A stretch of DNA of 64,000 nt from Caulobacterales bacterium (GTDB lineage Bacteria; Pseudomonadota; Alphaproteobacteria; Caulobacterales; Aquidulcibacteraceae), in the NCBI GenBank assembly GCA_017303355.1, contig JAFLCU010000002.1, positions 119,501 to 183,500 on the forward strand, in the 5' to 3' direction. Shown one piece after another: positions 40,125 through 49,087 of the stretch. How positions within the stretch are numbered: the first letter of the stretch is position 1; each line of letters starts with the position of its first letter. Position numbers and translations under genes: made by a program. The notes under the pieces were generated by a model that saw nothing but the letters and a program-made list of their open reading frames with translations, did no database searches and had not been told where the DNA came from.

Positions 40125-40784
40125 GTGGTGCGTATAGCGATTAGGGCGCTCATTGCTGACGATCACGAGCTGTTTCGCAGCGGCTTGAAGCAATTGCTTG
40201 TCGATGTGTTGCAGGCGGGCGACGTGCGCGAAGCCGAAACCCTGGATCAGGCTCTTGAAACGCTCACGAACGAGGGGGCGGGTGATCTAATATTGGTGGA
40301 TTTGCGCATGCCTGGCATGTCGGGGGTCGAAGCGCTGTCGGCGCTGCGCGACGGATTCCCGGACGCCAAGGTTGCTGTCGTCTCGGCGTGGGAAGATCGG
40401 GGCGACATTCTCGCCGCGCTTGGCGCGGGCGTGCATGGTTACATTCCGAAGTCGCTGCCCTCGGCCGAGATCGCAGGTGCGATCCGCTCGATCCTCGAGG
40501 GCCGAATTTTCGTGCCGCCATCGGTGGGGCGTCGCGAGAGCGGCCGCGCCGAGCCGCCGGCGTCGTCGGGCTCAGTGAGTTCGAACAACGCGTTGGGCCA
40601 GGACAAGCTCACGTCGCGCCAAAAGGAAGTGCTGACCGAGCTTTTGAAGGGGCAGGCGAGCAAGGAAATCGCGCGCACGCTCGATATCGCCGAGGGCACC
40701 GTGAAGATCCATCTTGCCGCGATCTACCGTGCGCTCGGCGTGCGCACGCGCGCCGAAGCCATCGCGCGGCTTAAGTCGCACTAG
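40125..40784 (+). CDS. NarL/FixJ-type response regulator
   Basis: 219 residues from GTG 40125. Receiver domain with acidic pocket ADDHELFRSGL and phosphoacceptor Asp59 (LILVDLRMPGMSG), Lys in YIPKSLP. The LuxR-type HTH occupies the last 65 residues (LTSRQKEVLTELLKGQASKEIARTLDIAEGTVKIHLAAIYRALG). A DNA-binding transcription regulator. It meets the two hybrid histidine kinases tail to tail, overlapping by four bases, so it is the likely output of their phosphorelay. Confidence 0.92.
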   Translation: MVRIAIRALIADDHELFRSGLKQLLVDVLQAGDVREAETLDQALETLTNEGAGDLILVDLRMPGMSGVEALSALRDGFPDAKVAVVSAWEDRGDILAALGAGVHGYIPKSLPSAEIAGAIRSILEGRIFVPPSVGRRESGRAEPPASSGSVSSNNALGQDKLTSRQKEVLTELLKGQASKEIARTLDIAEGTVKIHLAAIYRALGVRTRAEAIARLKSH

Positions 40785-42514
40785 GCGGCGCGGCCGCCTC
40801 GTACCATTCGAATTGTTTCCGCTAAAATGTGCGTCGCGACTGGCTTGATGAGCCAGGCGTGGCCAGACGCGCGCAAAGCCGCGAGTGTCTCTGGGCCGGT
40901 ATCGCCGGTGATGACAATGGTCGGCGGCGGGATCGCAAGCTTGGCGCGTGCGCGCGCCGCGATAGCGATACCCTGCAACTCGCCGTCGATGCGCAGATCA
41001 ATCACCAGGAGTTCGGGCAGGAGTCCGCCCGCCAGCGCGGCGTCGATCTGCGCTTCGTTGGCGCATGACGTGACCTCGCCGCCTAAATCGCGCAAGGCGC
41101 CAGCGATGGCTTCGCGCGCCAGCGCGTCATCGTCCAGCAGCAACACAATCGCGCCGGCCAGGCCTTGCTCTTGCATGCTTGCGCCCGGTGTAAGCGCTTC
41201 GCCTTCCGCGCGTGGGAGGCGAAGGCTGAAACGGGCGCCCTCTCCGGGAGCGGAGACCAGCTCTAGCGGCGCATGCAGCAGGACGGAAATCCGCTTCACG
41301 ATCGCAAGGCCAAGGCCCACTCCGTCGCTGTTGCGACCGTCCAAGCGAATGAACTCGTCGAAAATCCGCTCCTGATCCTCAGGCGCGATGCCCGGGCCAT
41401 CATCGCTGACGGTGACGTCGATTGCGCCTTCGACGGCGCGCGCTTCCAGCCGTGCTTTGCCGCCGCCGTGCTTGATTGCATTGGCGGCGAGGTTGCTCAG
41501 CGCGCGCTCCAGCAACATCGGATCGGTGTGCGCGATGAAAGGCGAGGGACTGACTTGCAGATTGCCGCTCGGATGCTCCGCGGCGATGCGATCGAATATC
41601 TCCTGCAGAGGCGTCGCCATTGGCACTGGCGTCACCGCGCCTGCTTGGACACGCGCGAGGTCAAGCAAGGTGGCGAACATGCCAGACATGGATTGGGTTG
41701 CGCGCTCCATCTTCTTGACGATATCGCGCGCCTCATCGCCCTGCACACGCCGCTCGAGCGCGCTCAGATAGAGCGTGAGTGCATGCAAGGGTTGGCGCAT
41801 GTCATGGCTGGCGACGGCAAGAAAGCGAGTTTTCGCGGCGTCGGCGGCGGAGGCGTTGGCGCGCGCCGCTTCCGCCGCGTCGCGCGCCAATCTCCAACGC
41901 GCTCTTTCTCGGCGCAACGTCAACGCCGAGAGGCCGACCGCGATGAGCGCCAATACGCCGAGCGCGATCGCGATCTGATCCAATTGCTGACGCGCGCGGC
42001 GCTCCGCCGTACGCGCCACATCGTTGAACGCGTTGACGCCAAGCCGCAATTCCTCGATCGCGGCGCGTAAGTTCGAGCGGTACGTGCGTGAAAACTCGGC
42101 CGAGGCGCGGGGGGCCAGGCGCTCGGCATCATGCTGGAAATCCTCTTCGACGAGCCCAACGATACGCGCGGCGGCGGCGGCGAGCGTTTCGGTCGCGGCG
42201 CAATGGCGCTGAAGCGCCTCGAGATGCGCGCGCGCGTTGGACTTGGCGTCCGCGATGGCGCTCTCGCGCATGGCCTCTGGAAAGCGACGCGAGGCTTCGA
42301 CGTCCAGGAGCGCTTGGCCAATCGATACCGTTTCGTCGCGCACGCTGCGCGCGACGCCAATCGTCTCCAGGGTCCGCGCATGCAGGCGCTGCTGGTCGTT
42401 AAAGGCCAACATCAAGGCGATGACGAGAAGCGCGACCAGGGCAATGGCTCCGGCGAGCATCATTTCCGCGCGCGAGTTGCGCACGTCGAGGGCGCTGGTG
42501 CGACTAAGCTGCAT
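40781..42514 (-). CDS. Hybrid histidine kinase A (membrane sensor, HisKA, HATPase, receiver)
   Basis: 577 residues. TM1 about 20-38 and TM2 about 181-200 enclose a periplasmic helical sensor of about 140 residues. HisKA with phospho-His237 in FLAVASHDMRQPLHALTLYLSALERRV; HATPase boxes N (LSNLAANAIKHGG), G1 (VTVSDDGPGIAPEDQERIFDEF) and G2 (GVGLGLAIVKRI). C-terminal receiver 454-577 with Asp506 and Lys557. It closely resembles the kinase encoded just upstream, so the two arose by duplication. The missing Hpt domain must be provided elsewhere or the receiver acts in cis. Confidence 0.92.
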   Translation of the reverse strand: MQLSRTSALDVRNSRAEMMLAGAIALVALLVIALMLAFNDQQRLHARTLETIGVARSVRDETVSIGQALLDVEASRRFPEAMRESAIADAKSNARAHLEALQRHCAATETLAAAAARIVGLVEEDFQHDAERLAPRASAEFSRTYRSNLRAAIEELRLGVNAFNDVARTAERRARQQLDQIAIALGVLALIAVGLSALTLRRERARWRLARDAAEAARANASAADAAKTRFLAVASHDMRQPLHALTLYLSALERRVQGDEARDIVKKMERATQSMSGMFATLLDLARVQAGAVTPVPMATPLQEIFDRIAAEHPSGNLQVSPSPFIAHTDPMLLERALSNLAANAIKHGGGKARLEARAVEGAIDVTVSDDGPGIAPEDQERIFDEFIRLDGRNSDGVGLGLAIVKRISVLLHAPLELVSAPGEGARFSLRLPRAEGEALTPGASMQEQGLAGAIVLLLDDDALAREAIAGALRDLGGEVTSCANEAQIDAALAGGLLPELLVIDLRIDGELQGIAIAARARAKLAIPPPTIVITGDTGPETLAALRASGHAWLIKPVATHILAETIRMVRGGRAA

Positions 42515-44255
42515 GAACCAGCGCCGCCGCCGCCGCGCTTAGGGAATTCGAGTCGACAGGCTTGATCAGCCACGAATAGCCAGAAGCGCGCAGCATCGCG
42601 AGCGTTTCCGGGCCTGTGTCGCCCGTGACGACAATCACGCGCGGCGGCGGCGATAGGCGCGCACGCGCGCGCGTGGCGATATCGATGCCTTGGAGCGCCC
42701 CCCCGATGCGGAGGTCCATCACCAGCAAATCCGGCGGGCCGCTCTCGGAAAGCAGCGACGCAAGCTCGGTTTCGTTTCCGCACGCGTGCACCTCGGCGCC
42801 GAGGTCGCGCAAGGAGCCGGCGATCGCCTCACGGGCGAGGGCGTCGTCATCGCAGACGACAACGAAGGTGCCATTCAATGTAACGGGAGTAGCGAGCGTC
42901 CGCGCTAGGGGGCCGCCATGCGCGGCGATCAGCGGCGCAGTCAGCGTAAAGCGGGCGCCGCGATCCGGCGCGGACTCCAATTTGATCGGCATGCCAAGCA
43001 AGTCCGCGATGCGCGCGACGATGGCGAGACCCAGCCCGAGGCCCTCGGCGCCCGCGCGCCCGTCAAGCCTTACAAATTCCTCGAAGATGCGCTTCTGATC
43101 CGCCTCAGCGATGCCGGGGCCGTCATCGGCGACGCTGATTTGAGCGTGATCGCCGCTATGGCGCACCTCGATCCGGGCCTTGCCGCCGCCATGTTTCAGC
43201 GCGTTCACCACCAGATTGGCCAGCACGCGTTCGAGCAAAAGCGGGTCACTGCGAATGATAACCGAGGTTGGCAGCGCTTCGACTTTCCCCCCGGGGTGCT
43301 CGGCTACGATCCGGTCGATCACGGCTTGAAGCGGAACCTCGACGAATTCGGGCTGCACCACGCCGGCTTGAATGCGCGCCAGATCAAGCAATGTCGCGAA
43401 CATGCCGACCATGGATTGTGTGGCGCGATCCATCTTCTGAAGGATATCGCGCGCCTCGGCGCCTTCGACGCGGCGTTCTAGTGCGCTCAAATAAAGCGTC
43501 AGCGCGTGCAGCGGCTGGCGCATATCGTGGCTGGCGACCGCGAGGAAGCGCGTCTTGGCAAGATCGGATTCGTGCGCTCGGGCGCGTGCCGCTTCCGTCG
43601 CCTCGTGCGCCAGGCGCCACTGACCGCGCTCGCGGCGCAGGGCGAAGATGGCCAAGCCAGACGCCAGCAATGAAAGCAGGCCAAGCACGACCGAGACGAA
43701 GTCGAGCCGCGTGTGCGCGGCGTCCTCGGCCACGCGCGCCACATCGATGCGGCCGTTCAGCAATTCCTGGAGTTCATCGCTCTGCGCGCGGAAGGTCGCA
43801 TAAACGCGATCTTCCGGACGCACGCGATCAAGTGCTACTGGGCGCCATGCGATTTCATTATCGAGAATATTGAGACGTTGCTCGACCAGTTCGCTCACCG
43901 CGCTGACGCGCGTGCGCAGTTCGCCGTCGTGCCGTACGAGCGCCAGGGCGGCGGCCAGGCGGCTGCGTGCTTCGGCCTTAGCCAATTCGAAATCGTCCAG
44001 CAGTTCGCGATTGCGTGTCGCCAAAAAGCGCGCGGCCAGCGTCTCGGCATCGCTTTGCGCCCGGGTTACGCCGATCATTTCCGCGCGTGTGCCGCGGACC
44101 ATCGCGACCACTTCGTACTCGTTGGCGTTCAGACGCACGCTACTCCACAACATGGAAAGCAGCAGGATGATGAGAATGGATACGCCAGCGATGGCCGAGA
44201 TGAGGATGAACTCGGCTCGCATAACCTTGGAATCGCCTGGACTTGATTCCGTCAT
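42504..44255 (-). CDS. Hybrid histidine kinase B, paralogue of kinase A
   Basis: 583 residues with the same order: TM1 about 16-37, periplasmic helical domain, TM2 about 186-206, HisKA with His243 (RFLAVASHDMRQPLHALTLYL), HATPase (GIAEADQKRIFEEFVRLDG, EGLGLGLAIVARIADLLG), and receiver with Asp514 and Lys565. The kinase and receiver domains are near-identical in motif order to kinase A, while the sensor regions have diverged. Its 3' end overlaps the start of kinase A by 11 bases, so both are one operon. Confidence 0.92.
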   Translation of the reverse strand: MTESSPGDSKVMRAEFILISAIAGVSILIILLLSMLWSSVRLNANEYEVVAMVRGTRAEMIGVTRAQSDAETLAARFLATRNRELLDDFELAKAEARSRLAAALALVRHDGELRTRVSAVSELVEQRLNILDNEIAWRPVALDRVRPEDRVYATFRAQSDELQELLNGRIDVARVAEDAAHTRLDFVSVVLGLLSLLASGLAIFALRRERGQWRLAHEATEAARARAHESDLAKTRFLAVASHDMRQPLHALTLYLSALERRVEGAEARDILQKMDRATQSMVGMFATLLDLARIQAGVVQPEFVEVPLQAVIDRIVAEHPGGKVEALPTSVIIRSDPLLLERVLANLVVNALKHGGGKARIEVRHSGDHAQISVADDGPGIAEADQKRIFEEFVRLDGRAGAEGLGLGLAIVARIADLLGMPIKLESAPDRGARFTLTAPLIAAHGGPLARTLATPVTLNGTFVVVCDDDALAREAIAGSLRDLGAEVHACGNETELASLLSESGPPDLLVMDLRIGGALQGIDIATRARARLSPPPRVIVVTGDTGPETLAMLRASGYSWLIKPVDSNSLSAAAAALVHAA

Positions 44256-44299
44256 GGCGTCCTAATTGCCTGCACGTGGGGCGCCCGTACAGGGGTTAT

Positions 44300-44668
44300 T
44301 CAGGCCGTCTCGAGCCAAGCCACGATCGCATCCGCCCGGGCTGGCTTTTGCATCATGTCGAAACCGGCGTTACGGGCGGCGACGTCGGAACGGGCCCGCA
44401 GCGTCCCCGAGAGCACGAGCACGCGTGCGCGCTGAGCATCCGCGAGCAAGTCGGCGGCGATGACCACCCCGTTCGGCCCGTCGCCCAGATCGTAATCAGC
44501 GATAATGGAGTGGAGTTCGCTGGCGCGCGCGCCCAGCGCGTGTCTCACATGGTTGGCGTGGGCGGCGTGAACGACCTCCGCGCCCCAATCACGAAGGACC
44601 ATCATCAGCGCCTCCACCGATACGGGGTCGTCTTCGAGGACCAGCACGAAGGGTTTTTCGCGAACCAT
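44300..44668 (-). CDS. Single-domain response regulator (receiver only)
   Basis: 122 residues from ATG 44668; a TTG at 44674 is possible. Receiver fold only: LVLEDDPVSVEALMMVLRDW (acidic pocket), phosphoacceptor Asp58 in SIIADYDLGDGPNG, VLVLSGTLRARSD (the Thr/Ser switch) and MQKPARADAIVAWLE (Lys). With no output domain it probably shuttles or drains phosphate between kinases A/B and other proteins. First gene of the kinase operon, 44 bp upstream of kinase B. Confidence 0.9.
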   Translation of the reverse strand: MVREKPFVLVLEDDPVSVEALMMVLRDWGAEVVHAAHANHVRHALGARASELHSIIADYDLGDGPNGVVIAADLLADAQRARVLVLSGTLRARSDVAARNAGFDMMQKPARADAIVAWLETA

Positions 44669-44881
44669 CCGCAAGAGAGCAGATCACGCCAAAGAACTGC
44701 TGTAGAGGGATAAAATAGATTTAGAGCGAACGGCATATACCATGTGGAATATCGCGCGGCGCCGGCGGAGCGCCCGTGGTTCTAGGTCGTCGAGCACGAC
44801 TTGAGTGTAATATTCGCTCGCGAGGATTTTTGTCATCTTTATCGCAGCCCGAGTTTTACTTGAACTGCGAGAAACGCCGTG

Positions 44882-45214
44882 ATGTCGAAGACGAATCTCC
44901 AATTCGCGACCCCTGAAGCCAGCGAGGATTGGGTCAGCGCCGGCGGCTCGCGTGAGCCGTCCGACTATTGTTCCCGCGACGGCGCGTTGGCGCTGAAAGC
45001 GAAAATCGAAGCCTATTGGCGCGAGCGCGGTCACGACGTGATGATCGCCCTGCACAATGTCGGCTTTCACCCCGCCATCCGCGCCGCCCGTTACGATGTC
45101 CGCAGCGACATGGTAAATGGCATGCCGCGCGTTCGTGGCAGCCAAGCGGGCAAGCCGCAGGAAGTCTATGTCGAGGATTTCGACGCCGCCGACGAAGACT
45201 TGGCGTTCGAATAG
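44882..45214 (+). CDS. Conserved-looking small hypothetical protein
   Basis: 110 residues from ATG 44882 (a GTG one codon earlier is possible). Not recognised. Positively supported by clean coding pattern and compact spacing to the next gene. Hydrophilic and soluble. Central segment LKAKIEAYWRERGHDVMIALHNVGFHPAIRAARYDVRSDMVNGMPR looks like a helix followed by strands. The C-terminus is acidic (EDFDAADEDLAFE). Followed after 33 bp by a thioesterase gene. Confidence 0.65.
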   Translation: MSKTNLQFATPEASEDWVSAGGSREPSDYCSRDGALALKAKIEAYWRERGHDVMIALHNVGFHPAIRAARYDVRSDMVNGMPRVRGSQAGKPQEVYVEDFDAADEDLAFE

Positions 45215-45247
45215 GGACTGGCCGCGCCGGCGTGTATAAGCCGGCGC

Positions 45248-45724
45248 ATGTCCGACGATCTTGCCCCGCCTGCCGCCCTGGAAATTCCCGAGGGCTTTCA
45301 GCTTATTGATTTACGTCGCGGATTTCCGCGCGAGATTGGCCCGCTCTACCGCCGCGATCAGAACGGCGTGTTTACCATGGGCTTTCGGGTCGAGGAGCGG
45401 CACACTAACGGCATGAAGAACGCGCACGGCGGCATGCTCATGTCGTTCGCGGACATGGCGTGGGGCCATATCGTCTCGGTGGAGCTCTCTTCTTATTGGG
45501 TTACCGTCAGGCTTGTCTGTGATTTCCTCTCAAGCGCGCATATCGGCGATTGGGTGGAAGGGGGAGGTGAGGTTTTGTCCTGCGAGGACGATTTGTTTCT
45601 CGTGCGCGGACGGGTTTGGGTCGGGGGCCGGACACTGATGGCCGGAACGGGTGTTTTCAAACCGATCGCGCGCCGAGACCCGCGGCCGGGCGAGAAGGCA
45701 TATATCCCTCCGGCGAGCGCTTAA
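45248..45724 (+). CDS. Acyl-CoA thioesterase of the PaaI/4HBT hot-dog family
   Basis: 158 residues. The hot-dog fold core is [65 protein letters not shown]. The HGGM segment followed by the helix with a conserved acidic residue (ADMAWG) is the catalytic motif of PaaI-like enzymes. It hydrolyses a CoA thioester; substrate unknown. No signal peptide. Confidence 0.85.
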   Translation: MSDDLAPPAALEIPEGFQLIDLRRGFPREIGPLYRRDQNGVFTMGFRVEERHTNGMKNAHGGMLMSFADMAWGHIVSVELSSYWVTVRLVCDFLSSAHIGDWVEGGGEVLSCEDDLFLVRGRVWVGGRTLMAGTGVFKPIARRDPRPGEKAYIPPASA

Positions 45725-45764
45725 TCTTTGAATAATATGACTTAACGTCGCCTTCACCGCTGGC

Positions 45765-45810
45765 GTGGGCGTCGCCCCCGGTAACGCGGTGATTGTGGCG
45801 AGGCGCCCAC
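45765..45810. terminator. Stem-loop between the thioesterase and barrel genes
   Basis: Arms gtgggcgtcgcc (45765-45776) and ggcgaggcgcccac (45797-45810) pair with a two-base bulge around a 20-base loop. A short agtttt follows. It may end the thioesterase transcript or be part of the leader of the beta-barrel gene. Confidence 0.4.
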
Positions 45811-45892
45811 AGTTTTCCAAGGATCGACGTGACTGCGTGGCGCGTGCGCCGGGCGCGGCCTAAGCTTTGCATGAAGAGGGAGGGCGATGGCT

Positions 45893-47254
45893 ATGAAATC
45901 CGTCGAGGAGCTTGCGGGGAAGAACATCCCGTCATTCCCGCCGCGCGCGCAACTCGTTGCGCAAGTGCGAGATTTCAACGAACGCTCCAAACATGTGAGC
46001 CGTTCGCGCGCATCGTGGCTGGCGGGGGCGGCTTGTGGGGGATTTGATTTGCGCGCACGTCCGATTTTGTCTCTGTTCGCCGCATCGCTGATCGCGTTTG
46101 CGCCAGTTCAGGTGATGGCCCAGGAGGCCAACACAGAAAGCTCTTCAGTGCGCGATCGTCCGCGTGACGAATACGATCCGCTGGGTTTGCGCTTCGGCGG
46201 CTTCAATCTTGATGCGACGCTCGACGTGGGCGTGACCAGCACGGACAACCTCCGCGCCCAGGAAATCAATCCGATCGAAGACCTGTTCTATGCGGTGGCG
46301 CCGACGGCGCGTCTGCAATCCGGCTGGTCGCGCCATGCGCTCGTGCTGGAGGGCGGTGCGCGTTTTCTCAGCCACGAAGATACGTCGAGCGAAGACGTCG
46401 ACACCAATTTCCTGCGCGGCACTGGCCGTATCGATATCGGCAGCCGCTCGAACGTGTCGTTGACGGCGGGCATCGCGCACGAAGTCGAGCCGCGCACCAA
46501 TCCGGATGCGCCGACGTCGGGCGATCCCGTCGAGTACGATCGCACGGATCTGGCCGTCAGTGCGTCGCACCAGTTCAATCGCCTTCGCGTCACCGGTTCG
46601 TTTGGCGCGCGTCAATTCGAGTACGATAACCAAGCATTCCGCGATAATGAGCAAACGAGCATTCGCGGTCGCCTCGACGCGGAGTTGACGCCGCGCGTTG
46701 GCTTGGTGCTCGAGGCTACGACCGATGAGCGCGAGTATGAGAATAATCCCGCGCTGGACTCGGACGGCCAAACCATCCTTGCCGGCGTGAGCATCAATTT
46801 CACCGACCTCGTGCGTGGCGAGGTCACCGCCGGCCAGTTCAGCCGCGACTATGACAGCGGCGCCGACGTCGATGGCACCGCGATCGCGGCCAATGTCGAG
46901 TGGTACGTCTCGGGCCTCACCACGGTAACGCTGGACGCGCGCCGCAACGCCGAAGATGTTGGCGGCACGGTTTCGCAGCCTTACACCGAGACGCAATACG
47001 GCGCGCGCGTTGATCACGAATTGCTGCGCAATGTCATCCTGACGGCCGGCGTCAATAGCGGCCGTCGCGAGTACGAGGTGATTGACCGTGAAGATGAATT
47101 CGTCAGCGCGGATGTTGGCGTCGACTATTTCATGAACCGCCGCGTGGCGCTCCGTGCGCGTTACACGTTCGACGACGTGGAATCCACCGGGGCTAATCGC
47201 TATCGCGACTTTGACGCTAACGCGTTCACGGTCGGATTGAGCCTGCGCCTCTAA
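45893..47254 (+). CDS. Outer-membrane beta-barrel protein of a surface polysaccharide locus (BBP2/VpsM-like)
   Basis: About 453 residues. ATG 45893 has GGGAGG nine bases upstream; ATG 45887 is close behind. After a 55-residue hydrophilic leader comes a signal-like stretch (PILSLFAASLIAFAPVQVMAQ). The mature region is a series of amphipathic strands with aromatic girdles (GFNLDATLDVGVTSTDNLRAQEIN, RLRVTGSFGARQFEYDNQAF, VRGEVTAGQFSRDYDSGADV, VALRARYTFDDVESTGANRYRDFDANAFTVGLSLRL), ending in Leu as barrels often do. The family is common in alphaproteobacterial polysaccharide loci and may be an exporter-associated porin. Confidence 0.8.
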   Translation: MKSVEELAGKNIPSFPPRAQLVAQVRDFNERSKHVSRSRASWLAGAACGGFDLRARPILSLFAASLIAFAPVQVMAQEANTESSSVRDRPRDEYDPLGLRFGGFNLDATLDVGVTSTDNLRAQEINPIEDLFYAVAPTARLQSGWSRHALVLEGGARFLSHEDTSSEDVDTNFLRGTGRIDIGSRSNVSLTAGIAHEVEPRTNPDAPTSGDPVEYDRTDLAVSASHQFNRLRVTGSFGARQFEYDNQAFRDNEQTSIRGRLDAELTPRVGLVLEATTDEREYENNPALDSDGQTILAGVSINFTDLVRGEVTAGQFSRDYDSGADVDGTAIAANVEWYVSGLTTVTLDARRNAEDVGGTVSQPYTETQYGARVDHELLRNVILTAGVNSGRREYEVIDREDEFVSADVGVDYFMNRRVALRARYTFDDVESTGANRYRDFDANAFTVGLSLRL

Positions 47255-47309
47255 TTTGTTGGCGGCGGGCGCTAGGCTTGGGACGCTTGCGTTGAGCTTG
47301 GAATTCGAA

Positions 47310-47729
47310 ATGCCCGCCGTGAAAGCCAAACCGGGACGCCCGAAGAAGAGCGCCGCGCCGAAACGCGCCGCGCCGCGTGCTTCGCTGGCGGACGCGCTCG
47401 GCCAAGCCGCCTGGGCGGAGGCGGATTCCGCGCTCGCCGAGGCGCTGGCGCTGTGCGACGAGGCGATCAGCGGTGCGACGGATGTGGATCAGGCGGCTCT
47501 GCTTGATCTGCTTTCCCAATCCCTGGCCCGGGCGGCGCGCAAGCGTGGCTTCACGCGGCTGGGCGCTCTGGGCGCTAAAGAGGCGTTCGATAGAAAACGT
47601 CACGATTTCACAAATCCGCCCAAACGGACGCCCAAGACGGTTCGTATCGTCGCCCGAGGCGTGGCGCGCGCCGGTGAAACACTGGTCAAAACACGCGTCG
47701 GGCCCGTGCGGCGGACCGGGAAAAAATGA
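47310..47729 (+). CDS. Small GrpE-like nucleotide-exchange protein
   Basis: 139 residues from ATG 47310. A Lys/Pro/Ala-rich N-terminus is followed by an acidic helix (SLADALGQAAWAEADSALAEALALCDEAISGA) and a short C-terminal beta-type domain: GFTRLGALGAKEAFDRKRHDFTNPPKRTPKTVRIVARGVARAGETLVKTRVGPVRR. That segment matches the head of GrpE-type factors (FD...H, then 'V+I+..G+..+GE.L++..V'). The gene overlaps the Hsp70-like gene by four bases. It probably stimulates nucleotide release from that partner. Family assignment is by eye, not alignment. Confidence 0.65.
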   Translation: MPAVKAKPGRPKKSAAPKRAAPRASLADALGQAAWAEADSALAEALALCDEAISGATDVDQAALLDLLSQSLARAARKRGFTRLGALGAKEAFDRKRHDFTNPPKRTPKTVRIVARGVARAGETLVKTRVGPVRRTGKK

Positions 47730-49087
47730 GCGCGTGGACCCTTTGTGTGGACTTTGGCACCGCCTACTCGAAGGCGGCGGCCGCGCCGCGCAATGCATGG
47801 TCGCGCTTCGATCCCGCTAGTGTGCGACCGTTGATGATCGGCGGCGTGCAGGAGACCGGCAACGCCTTTCTGCTCGAAAGCGCGGTTTTCGTCGATGACG
47901 ATCGCATCCTGTTTGGCCGCGCGGCGATGGCCCGGGCCGAGGAGGCGGGGCGCAAACGCATGGCGTTGCGCTCATTCAAGACGCTGCTAAGCGTCAGCGA
48001 TCTTGATCGTGCGCTGAACACAAGCGCGCCAGCTTCCGTCGATCCGCACCGCATCTTTCAGATGCGCGATCTCATCGTGCTTTATCTGGCCTATCTGCTG
48101 AGCGCAGTGGACGCGGCGGCCGCCTACGACCCAATGGTGCGCGATGCGACAAGCATCGAGCGCCGCTACGCGGCGCCTGCCTGGCGCAGCGGCGACAGCG
48201 CCGGCATGCACCAATCCATCGTGCGCCTGTTCGGTGAAGCTGAAACGCTTCGCCATGCAGTGGGCGATCAGATTCTGGAGCCCGAAGGCATCTCGATTCA
48301 AGCCGTCAGCGATCTGTTGCCGAAGGCGATGGCTGAACCCGCGCCCTACGAGATGGGGCTGATATTCGAAGCCACCGCCGCGGCCGCGTACACCTCGATC
48401 GGTTTGCCCGACAGCGGCGCGCACCTGATTGTCGTTGATATGGGCGCCGGCACCACCGATATCGCCGCGCTCGCGCGTTCCGGTGCGCGCCTATCCGAGT
48501 TGCCGGAAGCGCGGGTGACGCTGAAACAGGCCGGCGATTTCATCGATAGCGTTATTGCCAACATCGTGCTCGCCAATAGCCGTTGGGCGAAGACCCAAGC
48601 TCAGCAAACGGAATTGTGGCGCGCCGTGCAGCGTCACATGCGCGACATCAAGGAGGCGGTGTTCGAGGAGGGCCGCGCCACGCTGCGTCACGAGGGCAAA
48701 GTGATCAGTGTGCAAATGCGCGACATTGAGCGCGACCGCGACTTCAAGGAATTCATGAAGGGGCTGGCGAGCGCCTATCAGTTTGGGCTTGAGGTCTTGC
48801 GCGACGATGTGATGGCGCGGGGCCGCACCGAGATACAGGCGATCGCCGTTGGCGGCGGCGCGGCGGCGCCATTCATTCGCGAACTCATCAAGAAGACCAA
48901 GGCGCGCGGCAACACGCGCGTGACAGCGCGCCCCGCGACGCCCGACTGGGCGCATGCGCGTGAGTTTCGCGGCAATTTAGCGCCGGTGTTTCCGCAATTG
49001 GCGATTTCGATCGGTGGGGCTTTGGCGCCTGAGCAAATGCTTGCCGCGCAAGGCGGGATCAATCCCCGCGCAGACGCCCAAACCTAG
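47726..49087 (+). CDS. Hsp70-like actin-fold ATPase without substrate-binding domain
   Basis: 453 residues. Phosphate-1 CVDFGTAYSKAA (8-19), phosphate-2 LIVVDMGAGTTDIAAL, adenosine motif AIAVGGGAAAPFIRELI near the end. The chain stops after the ATPase fold, so it lacks the C-terminal peptide-binding half of DnaK. Similar short Hsp70-like proteins occur in bacteria of mostly unknown role. Translationally coupled to a GrpE-like gene. Its 3' end overlaps the next gene, on the opposite strand, by 29 bases. Confidence 0.8.
   Translation: MSAWTLCVDFGTAYSKAAAAPRNAWSRFDPASVRPLMIGGVQETGNAFLLESAVFVDDDRILFGRAAMARAEEAGRKRMALRSFKTLLSVSDLDRALNTSAPASVDPHRIFQMRDLIVLYLAYLLSAVDAAAAYDPMVRDATSIERRYAAPAWRSGDSAGMHQSIVRLFGEAETLRHAVGDQILEPEGISIQAVSDLLPKAMAEPAPYEMGLIFEATAAAAYTSIGLPDSGAHLIVVDMGAGTTDIAALARSGARLSELPEARVTLKQAGDFIDSVIANIVLANSRWAKTQAQQTELWRAVQRHMRDIKEAVFEEGRATLRHEGKVISVQMRDIERDRDFKEFMKGLASAYQFGLEVLRDDVMARGRTEIQAIAVGGGAAAPFIRELIKKTKARGNTRVTARPATPDWAHAREFRGNLAPVFPQLAISIGGALAPEQMLAAQGGINPRADAQT

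Noticed and set aside
44684..45145. 153-codon minus-strand frame upstream of the small hypothetical gene
   Set aside because: It runs across a promoter-like region and then antisense to 44882-45214, with no domain or ribosome site.
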